DNA of 33,742 nucleotides. Origin: Actinomycetota bacterium (GTDB lineage: Bacteria; Actinomycetota; Thermoleophilia; Solirubrobacterales; 70-9). The translations under genes and the position numbers were made by a program. The stretch spans positions 1 through 33,742 of the forward strand of contig JAFDWB010000052.1 of the NCBI GenBank assembly GCA_018268675.1, in the 5' to 3' direction. Shown here piece after piece: positions 1 through 6,699 of the stretch. The notes beneath the pieces were generated by a model. The model did no database searches, had not been told where the DNA came from, and saw only the letters and a program-made list of their open reading frames with translations. The first letter of the stretch is position 1. Every line of letters starts with the position of its first letter.

Positions 1-26
1 AGAGCGGCGTTAGCGTGAACCTTCAT
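1..26 (-). CDS. IS481-family transposase, N-terminal fragment (cut by window edge)
   Basis: The start codon ATG lies at 26-24 on the minus strand and the first residues read MKVHANAAL before the window ends. The MKxHANA start matches the MKxHANAxLxPKGR opening of actinobacterial IS481-family DDE transposases, and also the partial gene at 33700. A GGAGG ribosome-binding site (37-33) lies 6 nt upstream and is inside a hairpin. The catalytic domain is not in view, so the call rests on the N-terminus and the IS end context. Confidence 0.7.
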
Positions 27-83
27 CCGGGTCCTCCTTGCTTGGGGCGTAGACACCACCAAGCCTCTGGGAGGGCCCGGATG
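24..83 (-). promoter_or_regulatory. Leader hairpin sequestering transposase RBS and start
   Basis: Bases 24-37 pair with 70-83 (CATCCGGG/CCCGGATG plus CTCC/GGAG, with one G-U), and inner arms 40-45 and 59-64 (GCTTGG/CCAAGC) also pair. In the transcript the RBS and ATG are in the 3' arm. Such a fold would block translation when transcription enters from outside the element, as known for IS10 and IS50. The same fold occurs in the right-hand IS copy. Confidence 0.6.
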
Positions 84-104
84 CTTCTCAGGCGTTCACA
101 ACGT

Positions 105-257
105 GTGTGGGCGGGTCAGCTAGCGATCACCCTCTTGCTCGGCCACGACGACGACCCCCGGTACGGGAAGGCGGCCCGTCGCTTCCTGGACCGGGCACCA
201 ACTATTCGGTGCCCCTGGTGCAAAGAAGCAGGACCCAGCGAACCTCTACGGGCCTAA
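105..257 (+). pseudogene. Gene remnant beside the IS481 end
   Basis: An open frame starts immediately after the presumed IS terminus and reads VWAGQLAITLLLGHDDDPRY followed by GKAARRFLDRA, then loses protein-like character and stops at 255-257. It has no start codon of its own, so it looks like the 3' part of a gene interrupted by the insertion or truncated earlier. I do not recognise the family. The call rests on amino-acid composition and position only. Confidence 0.3.
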
Positions 258-285
258 TGGCGTCTTCCAAGACTAAGTTGGGATG

Positions 286-772
286 ATGTTGCGTCGAGCG
301 TACTGGTGTTCGGTCGGACTTCTCGGCTTCACCTTGTTGGTGTCTGGCTGTGGGGGGTCAGCCAGCGGGGACAGCTCAACTCACGTTCTCGGAACCGACG
401 AAGCCAAGTAGCTGCTCCTGCGGCTTCCTTACCACTTTGATTTTCGTCATACTCCCCTTCCGGAAGGGGGCGACCGGGGCGCTGTCGGGGAGGGTAACTA
501 GCCGCCGCGGTGTAAGCATCAATTTTGGAGTGGCGCTGGGTCGGTATCCGAAGGGCGTCCCGGTTCCAAACGCGGGCGCGGGTGAAGCTTACGGCTACCC
601 AAAGGGCGGGTTCGTCTATACGGATGATTTGCGCGTCCCAGACGGGGAGGGGAAGTGGAAGTTGAATCCGAGATTTCATACCACGTCTGAATGGCATGAA
701 GCCGCTGACATGAACATCGGGATCGAGGAGAAGCTGTGCAGGGCAGCCACCAGCGAACCGTGCCCGCCGTAG
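286..772 (+). pseudogene. Lipoprotein gene, apparently frameshifted
   Basis: ATG at 286 (ATG at 283 is also possible) begins MLRRAYWCSVGLLGFTLL followed by VSGCGG, a classic lipoprotein signal peptide with lipobox VSGC, then a Ser/Gly/Asp linker. The frame stops at 409-411 after about 41 codons. A second frame, open until TAG at 770-772, contains a protein-like stretch (about 585-770, including FVYTDDLRVPDGEGKWKLNP and EWHEAADMNIGIEEKLC). I read the two as one exported lipoprotein broken by an indel between about 400 and 500. Alternatively the first part is a genuine 41-residue lipoprotein. TAAGTT lies 6 nt before ATG 286, matching the leaderless pattern elsewhere in the window. The mature domain is unknown. 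Confidence 0.4.
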
Positions 773-1051
773 GATGCGCTAGCGACTCGAGTAGGACGAA
801 CGTCGAAGCCAGAGTTCCCGCAATCGCGTCGTAGGGGATAGGCCTGTGCGAACGTCTAGCCGACAGGGTCGCGGGGACGCCGTGGACGAGCGCCCTGCTG
901 CATCACCTTGTACTCAGGCCATGACTCCTCGGCAAGTTCGGACTCAAGGTCACGGCTAAAGGGTGCTTAACCCGAGGTCGCGGAGCCTACGGTGTCGGCG
1001 TACGTGCTCATCAGGGCAACGTCAGCGGGCTTGGCCGAGCGGCGCCGCGGC

Positions 1052-1465
1052 CTACCCCACCACAGAATCGGAAGCAGGTACGACGTCGGCGAATCTCACC
1101 GTGTCCACGAATTGACGAAAGCGCACAATCTTCCCGTCCCGGATGTCCCAGATGTGCACAACCGGCAGGTCCAGCGGCTTGCCGGAGACCTTGCCGGTGC
1201 CGGTGTATCTGACGACCACGGCCACGGTGTCGCCTGCCTCCATGAATTCCTCAGGGGTCACCGCAAAGGCTTCGACATCCTGAGACAGGGGACCGAAAAC
1301 GTTTTGCACGACCGCCTCGCCACCGAGGTGTACTCCGCCATACGGCATTCCCTCAGCCTCGTGCCATTCGATGTCCTCGGCGAAGGTCCCGAGAACTGCG
1401 GGTACATCGCCCTCTGCGAAGGCGGCATATGCTCCCTTGACGACATCGACGCTCTGCTCGCTCAT
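1052..1465 (-). CDS. SnoaL/NTF2-like (ketosteroid isomerase-like) protein
   Basis: The 137-residue protein opens MSEQSVDVVKGAYAAFAEGD and carries the pattern of the SnoaL-like NTF2 superfamily: an N-terminal helix, 'AEDIEWHE', the 'GGEAVVQNVF' region, 'EEFMEAGDTVAVVVRYTGTG' and a final 'VVHIWDIRDGKIVRFRQFVDT' strand pair. The length is normal for a single cone-shaped alpha+beta domain. Members act as isomerases, hydrolases or ligand-binding proteins, so the substrate cannot be inferred. A strong GAAGGAG site lies about 5 nt before the ATG at 1465, which fixes the start. It is intact although its neighbours on both sides are broken genes, and no operon partner is visible. Confidence 0.85.
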   Translation of the reverse strand: MSEQSVDVVKGAYAAFAEGDVPAVLGTFAEDIEWHEAEGMPYGGVHLGGEAVVQNVFGPLSQDVEAFAVTPEEFMEAGDTVAVVVRYTGTGKVSGKPLDLPVVHIWDIRDGKIVRFRQFVDTVRFADVVPASDSVVG

Positions 1466-1637
1466 GACTCTCCTTCGTTTGCGACCCGGGTCCGAGGCAC
1501 GAACCTACCCCACGGGGAGCAGGTGCGCGCGCATTTTGGAGTGCCGAGTCGATCGACCGACGGCGGGCTGAAGGAGGCGGCTCAGCAGGCCCTCCCTGCG
1601 ATCCGCCCAGATTTCACATCGGCGGCGCCACGGCGCG

Positions 1638-2261
1638 TGCTCACAGATTCCCCTACAACGACTACGAGTCCACCTCCGCAATCGACTCAAGCTGGCCTTC
1701 GGAGACTTGAAGCCGCGCCAGATCACCAGGGCGAAGATCGAGGCCTACCTCGCCGAGCGTGACGCCGCGGACAAGCTCAGCGGGAAGACGCTGAACGACA
1801 GCCTGATCCCGCTACGTCAGATTCTTGGTGCGGCGGTCCGGGGGGCGTCCTCGCCACGAACCCGGCGAAGGGCGACCACCCGCGGACCGTGCATGTCGCC
1901 CCGTACCTCCTCGAGGTCCTTCGGGAGCACCCGAAGGGGCAGGCCGCCAACGGCGGCCTCGACAAGCTCGTGTTCCGCAGCCCCGGAGGCTTCATGCCGA
2001 ACCCCACAACGTCCGGCGACGGGGCCACGACGCCGCGCTCAAGGACGTGGCCTGCCGCCTCGCGTTCGGCTCCACGACCTTCGCGACACCGCGGCAGCGC
2101 TCTGGCCGGCCGCCGGCGAGTCCATTTACTTCGTCCAGCAGCAACTCGGCCACGCCGACATCCAGACGACGATCGACCAATACGGGCACCCGGACCGGAA
2201 GGCGCACAGCGAAGCGGCTGCCCGTGCTGTTGCCTGGTGGCGAGAGCCCGCCTCCGAATAG
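1638..2261 (+). pseudogene. Tyrosine recombinase (phage-type integrase), degraded
   Basis: Fragments of one integrase lie in successive frames. The N-terminal core-binding part reads RLKLAFGDLKPRQITRAKIE and LNDSLIPLRQILGAAVR (frame of 1707). The middle part has TVHVAPYLLEVLREHP and LVFRSPGGFMPN (about 1880-2000). The C-terminal catalytic part has HDLRDTAAALW, QQLGHADIQTT and DQYGH (about 2075-2200). His and Arg of box II and the nucleophile Tyr are present, but the segment that should carry the first catalytic Arg is missing between about 1850 and 1885, where a deletion and frameshift occur. At least three frame changes make it non-functional. It probably mediated integration of the surrounding island. 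Confidence 0.8.
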
Positions 2262-2516
2262 CTCGTGGTACCGCGCCTGGCACCCAATCGCCGCGGAGCC
2301 ACCCGCCGTGAGCGGTCGCCTTGGCTTCCGAAGCGCCTTCGCCGCCCGTCGGACCGGCTGCGTGACCACTCGGGAACTCACCGAATGCAGCCTTCAGCCG
2401 GTCGAGCAACGTGGGATGCCCACCGGGCGACCCCTCATTTGCGGCCCAAGTGCGAGAGGCCGTTCCGAGCCTGCGGGCCGCACGCTTCATCGTCGTTGCG
2501 CCGCCGCCCGTGTAAC

Positions 2517-2522
2517 TAGATT
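2517..2522 (+). promoter_or_regulatory. Candidate leaderless -10 box (TAGATT)
   Basis: TAGATT ends 6 nt before ATG 2529, so transcription would begin at or next to the start codon. There is no Shine-Dalgarno sequence in between. The same spacing recurs at several other genes in this window. Confidence 0.45.
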
Positions 2523-2528
2523 GACGTC

Positions 2529-3290
2529 ATGGGCGTGCAACTCGGTCCCACGATAGATCCAGAGGTTGAGGAGCTGCTCGTCCGGTTCGCCGACGCCGCG
2601 ATGACGGTTGCGCGCCCGCAACGGCAGTTCTTCGTCTCAAGAACCTTCGGGGCGGGTGTGACCGTCCAGGGCGCTGGGATCGAAGGCGAAATCGAAGTCG
2701 CCCCGCAAGATCTGTCGGAACTCGATCGCTCCAACCTAATCAAGATCACGAATCTCAACGTCCGTGGCACCTACGAGTTCTTCATCACCTCGGATGGGTA
2801 TAGCCACGTCCAGCGCATCAAGGGCCGCGTCGATCCCATCACGGCGATCGGCCAGACCGCGGTCGACTACATCGATAGCGCTGATTTCGCAACTCGCCAC
2901 CCGACCGCCCGTGAAAAGTTCAGGGTCGCGACTCGATATGCCTCCGAGGATCCTGAGGGCCACGCGACGAGGATTGGCCATGACTGCCGGGAGGCATTGC
3001 ACGCCTTTGCCGAAGACTTCGTCCGCGAACGCGGGCTCACGCCTGACAAGGCTGGAACGTTCGCAGCGATTGACGCCGCCATCGACCACCACAAAGAGGA
3101 CCTCGGCAGCCGCAAGGCAGAACTCCTTCATGCGCTGGCTCAACTCTGGCGGGCGGCGAGCGGGCTTGCACAGCGTCAGGAGCATGGCGATAGCAAAGAG
3201 CAGCCGCTGGACGCGGAGGACGCGCGTCGCGTCACCTGGTACGTAGGACTGGTCATGTACGAGCTGGACCGGACTCTGCCGCGCATCTAA
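2529..3290 (+). CDS. Two-domain HEPN/Abi-like protein of unknown function
   Basis: This 253-residue cytosolic protein has no signal peptide or membrane segment. Residues 1-105 form a mixed alpha/beta region ending 'YEFFITSDGYSHVQRIKG', with the look of a winged-helix or sensor domain. Residues about 115-253 are a helical domain: 'GHDCREALHAFAEDFV', 'HHKEDLGSRKAELLHAL', 'WRAASGLAQRQEHGD' and 'RRVTWYVGLVMYELDRTL'. That arrangement resembles the C-terminal HEPN/Abi-like domains of defence-island proteins, although a strict R-x4-6-H motif is absent. The family link is by pattern, not by search. It lies in the island between the integrase remnant and the membrane protein at 3550-4554, and it is convergent with the latter. 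No known gene name applies. Confidence 0.7.
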   Translation: MGVQLGPTIDPEVEELLVRFADAAMTVARPQRQFFVSRTFGAGVTVQGAGIEGEIEVAPQDLSELDRSNLIKITNLNVRGTYEFFITSDGYSHVQRIKGRVDPITAIGQTAVDYIDSADFATRHPTAREKFRVATRYASEDPEGHATRIGHDCREALHAFAEDFVRERGLTPDKAGTFAAIDAAIDHHKEDLGSRKAELLHALAQLWRAASGLAQRQEHGDSKEQPLDAEDARRVTWYVGLVMYELDRTLPRI

Positions 3291-3549
3291 CGCCTGGGGT
3301 CAAAGTGAGTGGTTGAGGGCGCCGACACCACAGACCACGAATGCCTCTCGGTGCCCTCACATTGACCAGCCGAGCGCAGCCCTTGGACGGGGTCGCGGGG
3401 CGGCGGGGACGCGCTGTAGCCGACTGCTGATCAAGGGGACCGAGTGCAACCTTCCGCTGGGGACGCGGGGCCGCCGGGGAGCACAACTACCGACCCCCTA
3501 GGAACGAACAGAGAGCAGCGCCTCGGCTCCTCCAGTTCCCACGGTCAGA

Positions 3550-4554
3550 TCACGACTTCTGCGGCTGGTCGGTCGGGGCCCCGCGGGCGGCGAGATCAGC
3601 GAGGATTCCCCTAGAACGTTCCTCGCTCGGTGGTTCCTGGCGCAAAAAGGCTTCAAGGACAAGACGACCCATGTCGTGTTTGAAGCGCTCCTTCTCTTGG
3701 TCATTCGCGATCTGCTCGCTGTACGCAAACATGGTGATGAGGGCCACGGAAAGGTCGCGGTTGCGCTGGCGGTTGCGATCCCTGCTACGAGCCCGTGCGA
3801 GGAACACACCGGACACTGCCGCGAAGGCAACTGCTACCGCGAGGTGGGCAGAAACGTTGCTTTGGCCTTCTAACGCGTGATGCTGAGGATTGACATAGTT
3901 GAGAATGAGCGGCAGGACGGCAACACACGAAGCAGCGATCAGAATGATGAGCCCGGCCGTCCAGAAGAATTTGCTTTCCTTCTCGTAGTCTTCAGCCTGC
4001 TTTTGAAACTCGACCTCTGCCGCGACATTGGTGAGGTCATCGAGAAACTTCGTGAGGGTGCTCTCTCGAGTCTCGAACCCTTCCCTGACCCGCTCAAGCT
4101 GCTCGGAGGCTGCCTGATAGGCCTCGTGCTTTTCGTCAATCTGTCGTTCGACATCTTCAAGACGTTTCACTAGCCCGCCGGCGGCGGAATTTGCATCATC
4201 TGGCGGAAGCTGTCCCGCCATCACCTGGGCGGTCCCAGTCAACAGACGGTCGGCCGAGCCGATGAGATCCCCGCCGCCCGAATCAACGGCCGCCCGGATG
4301 GCATCTCGGGCCTGCACCGACGCATCCGCCAACTCAGCCGCTGCATCCAACCGCGTGATCGTGGGGTCGATGAGGGGCAACAGCTTCCGAGCATGCTTGG
4401 TCGCACTCTCCAACCGATATACGTTCGACCACTGGGATCGATGATCGGCAGTGGTTTCCTCGGCGAAGATGCATTCGGCTTCCGACAGACTCTCTTTCGC
4501 CTCTTTGAGGCGCGCCTCGGTTTCGAGACTGGTGGCATCTCCGGAGTCCGGCAT
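3550..4554 (-). CDS. Coiled-coil protein with two transmembrane helices
   Basis: The predicted 334-residue product starts MPDSGDATSLETEARLKEAK. Its first 200 or so residues are charged and heptad-like (coiled coil, for example 'LEDVERQIDEKHEAYQAA' and 'LERVREGFETRESTL'). Two transmembrane helices follow ('FFWTAGLIILIAASCVAVLP' and 'AHLAVAVAFAAVSGVFLARA'), separated by a short loop, then a cytosolic C-terminal helical region ('RNRDLSVALITMFAYSEQ' and 'ERFKHDMGRLVLEAFL'). This topology is common among membrane proteins of defence and island loci, but no enzymatic domain is visible. The GTG at 4596 would add 14 basic residues. I prefer ATG 4554 because TACCTT lies 8 nt upstream, but neither start has an RBS. 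It is divergent from the Ntn hydrolase gene. Confidence 0.7.
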   Translation of the reverse strand: MPDSGDATSLETEARLKEAKESLSEAECIFAEETTADHRSQWSNVYRLESATKHARKLLPLIDPTITRLDAAAELADASVQARDAIRAAVDSGGGDLIGSADRLLTGTAQVMAGQLPPDDANSAAGGLVKRLEDVERQIDEKHEAYQAASEQLERVREGFETRESTLTKFLDDLTNVAAEVEFQKQAEDYEKESKFFWTAGLIILIAASCVAVLPLILNYVNPQHHALEGQSNVSAHLAVAVAFAAVSGVFLARARSRDRNRQRNRDLSVALITMFAYSEQIANDQEKERFKHDMGRLVLEAFLRQEPPSEERSRGILADLAARGAPTDQPQKS

Positions 4555-4596
4555 CAGGCGGCAAGGTAATCGTGCATTCGGACATCGTCGCGGCAC

Positions 4597-5120
4597 TCAG
4601 CTGAGCGCCGAAACGTTCGGGCTTCGCTGACGTTCTAGCACTTGCTCAGAAGACGTGGCCACGTTGACCCTCCGAAAAGCCGGCGATAGAACGCAAGATC
4701 GACGGAACGCGGAGGACCGACCTCCCATGGGTCAACCGAGTGCGGGTCGGGAGTGGTCGCGGGGACGCAGGGGACGCCACCCGCTCCAACTCCCTGGCAA
4801 GCGCCAGCCGTAGGCGTGGGTTAGTCGCTAGCAGGAGATTGGTAGGTCGAGAAAACCTGGTCGACCGCTGCTTCCAGAACGCACCTTCGTCAGGCACGTC
4901 AGGCCACTGCGCTTCGCGAGTTCATAGAGCCGGGGCTAGGAATGCCTTTATGTGGTCCTCCCGCGTTGACCACCACCGCAGACGGGAGGACTTCCTTCTC
5001 CTTAAGGCCCAGGACGAAATCTCGCAGAGGATGTCGGTCAAGAACTGGCTGTTGGGCGTCGCGCTCGATTCCATGGCCGCCAGGCTGGATTCTGGCGGCG
5101 ATCTGAAGGAGAATCGCCGC
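4597..5120. other. Intergenic region between divergent island genes
   Basis: No credible gene is visible here. The open frame continuing upstream of the GTG at 5121 has poor protein character. A short inverted repeat GGTCGA/TCGACC (about 4845-4866) is present, and the last 20 bases contain the RBS of the next gene. The region presumably holds the promoters of both divergent genes, but I cannot place them with confidence. Confidence 0.4.
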
Positions 5121-6038
5121 GTGACCCTAATAATCCTCGCCATCAACGAAGACCAAGCCATCTCCACGGCAGACCGACGCCTGACCTTCAACGGGAAAAT
5201 GAAAGACTTGGGGGAAGGTAAGGAGAGTTCTACCGAGAAGGGCTTCGCTGTCTTCAGCGAATTTGGCCGTTTCATCGTCGCGTTCACCGGTCTCGCCCAG
5301 GCTGGTTCCTTCTCGACTCGGAAATGGCTTATGGAGACGATTGTGGCGATGAGTGGTCTGACCCCATGGCAGATCGCTGAGCGGGTCAGAGATGAGGCTA
5401 CGAAGACGATCGAAGGCCTGGCGCTCCCGTGGGAGCTGCGCAAACTCTCGAGTGCGATCGCCGGATACTCGTTCCACGATGATCCGCTTCCACTTCGGGT
5501 AAGCCTGCTCGCTCACATTTCGAATCACGCTCAGGTTCAGGTTCCAGGCGTTCCACCACCACATGGCTCTTCTCCTCCCGCGCTCGGAGAAGGGTTCAAG
5601 GCCGAACTTCTGAGACCACCTCAAGGTTCCGAAAACGCCTTCATTGTCGTTGCGGTCGGGGCGACTAAACATCTTCCAGCCGCCGAGCTAGAAGCGATTG
5701 AACAACTAACCCTCGAACGCAAGAGCGCTAAGGCCATCATTGGCAGATCGGTTCACGCCATCCGGGCGGCGAACGATAAGTGCGAGCTGGTGGGCCGAGA
5801 ATGCATGGGCCTTGTACTCCCCGAGGATCCGGCGAACCCGTGGGAAAGTGGATATTACTCCGACGATGATCGGGCCATTGTGGTCCATCAGTTCGGGTAC
5901 GTGGAAATGCAAAACGGCATCGCGATGATTCACGACGAACCAAAGATGTGGTCGACCAAAGAAGACGGAACTCCGATTGCGGTCGGTGGTAAGCGACACG
6001 GGTCAAAGAATCAGAGAACAGCCGTTGAGATTCGGTGA
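5121..6038 (+). CDS. Proteasome-like Ntn-hydrolase family protein
   Basis: The GTG start at 5121 is fixed by a strong AAGGAGA site 8 nt upstream, giving 305 residues. After removal of Met the protein begins with Thr (TLIILAINEDQAISTADRRL). Counting that Thr as 1, Asp is at 17 and Lys at 33, exactly the catalytic spacing of proteasome beta subunits and HslV; a second lysine at 39 ('EKGF') is an alternative catalytic Lys. The next segment, 'FAVFSEFGRFIVAFTGLAQAG', matches the beta-strand and Gly-rich turn that follow in Ntn peptidases. The fold and Thr nucleophile are inferred from these motifs. The roughly 200-residue C-terminal part, about one-third longer than a proteasome beta subunit overall, is unassigned. 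No signal peptide is present, so it would act in the cytosol. Its substrate is unknown. It lies in the island beside HEPN-like and membrane proteins. Confidence 0.75.
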   Translation: MTLIILAINEDQAISTADRRLTFNGKMKDLGEGKESSTEKGFAVFSEFGRFIVAFTGLAQAGSFSTRKWLMETIVAMSGLTPWQIAERVRDEATKTIEGLALPWELRKLSSAIAGYSFHDDPLPLRVSLLAHISNHAQVQVPGVPPPHGSSPPALGEGFKAELLRPPQGSENAFIVVAVGATKHLPAAELEAIEQLTLERKSAKAIIGRSVHAIRAANDKCELVGRECMGLVLPEDPANPWESGYYSDDDRAIVVHQFGYVEMQNGIAMIHDEPKMWSTKEDGTPIAVGGKRHGSKNQRTAVEIR

Positions 6039-6309
6039 CGTCCTGTAGTTGATCTTTCTATTCGACGAGTTGGTTTCCGGTCCTTCGAGATCGCAGAGCG
6101 CTCTTACCGCCTGCGGCAAACCCGAGGATCGCCAGCCACGCGGCCGGCGCCAGCCCTGCGACATCTAGCTCAGCGAACATCTCTAAGTCGTCCCAGGAGC
6201 AGTCATAAGGGCGAACTTGGTACCACGAGCGGTACCACGGGGATGCCCAAACCCCCACGTGACCGCCTGAACGAGGCGCGAGCCCGCCTCCCAAGCCGGC
6301 TCTGCGATA

Positions 6310-6383
6310 TCGGGGAGACAGGATTTGAACCTGCGACCGCTCGGCCCCCAGCCGAGTGCGCTACCAGACTGCGCCACTCCCCG
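6310..6383 (-). tRNA. tRNA-Pro (anticodon GGG)
   Basis: On the minus strand a complete cloverleaf is readable: acceptor CGGGGAG/CTCCCCG, D-arm GCGC/GCGC, anticodon stem CTCGG/CCGAG with loop CTGGGGG (U33, anticodon GGG), T-arm GCAGG/CCTGT with TTCAAAT loop, and discriminator A. The CCA is not encoded. It is 74 nt long. Its 3' end faces the accessory region, which is the usual side for integration by tyrosine recombinases. Confidence 0.95.
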
Positions 6384-6699
6384 TTGGGGTGATCCAGATC
6401 ATTCTGACGGATTGGCGAGGCGTCGGCCAGCCGGGGGCCGCAGGCGCGCCGTCGGCTCGATGATAGAGCGCCAGACGAGTGATCCGGCCTGTGGCTTGGG
6501 GGTGCGCGCATGGCGCTCTATGGCCAGGATGTCGTGCGTCTCCGCGTCAAACCCCGTGCCCACGGGACGCGACGAGACCGGTCGGCCCGACGGCCGATCG
6601 AGCTCACTTCCCTCGTTCCCCCAGTAGATGTGCCTCGCCGAGGGCCGAGCCTTCCTGAGCGCGCGAGTGTTCTCGGTGCATGGCGGGTATCGGGGGGAC
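6384..6699. other. Intergenic region upstream of tRNA-Pro and a pseudogene
   Basis: I see no gene that can be supported. A minus-strand frame reads protein-like for about 60 residues ('SRPVGTGFDAETHDILAIE') but has no start signal or family resemblance. The tRNA promoter must lie here but has no clear -35/-10 pair. Confidence 0.35.

Larger units (their letters stand above)
1..100 (-). mobile_element. IS481-family insertion sequence, 5' end only
   Basis: This is the left end of an insertion sequence whose body lies outside the window. On the minus strand it runs from a probable terminus TGTGAACGCC (100 to 91) through a palindromic leader to the transposase start at 26. TGTGAA is a usual first hexamer of IS481-family ends. 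The leader has the same architecture as the copy at the other end of the window but differs in many bases, so the two are different IS481 members rather than one recent duplicate. The exact terminus and any target duplication cannot be confirmed from one end. Confidence 0.7.

Noticed and set aside
992-1762. Plus-strand open frame across the SnoaL gene
   Set aside because: It is antisense to the well-supported minus-strand gene with a strong RBS, and its composition is not protein-like.
4740-5120. Extension of the Ntn hydrolase upstream of GTG 5121
   Set aside because: The added residues have no conserved look, an RBS sits before 5121, and an extension would bury the Thr needed as N-terminal nucleophile.
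6310-6330. Second copy of the tRNA 3' end as an att repeat within the window
   Set aside because: I looked for the 3'-terminal sequence on both strands between 1 and 6300 and found no convincing match.
6183-6377. Short minus-strand frame running through the tRNA
   Set aside because: It overlaps a complete tRNA-Pro and is only incidental coding potential.
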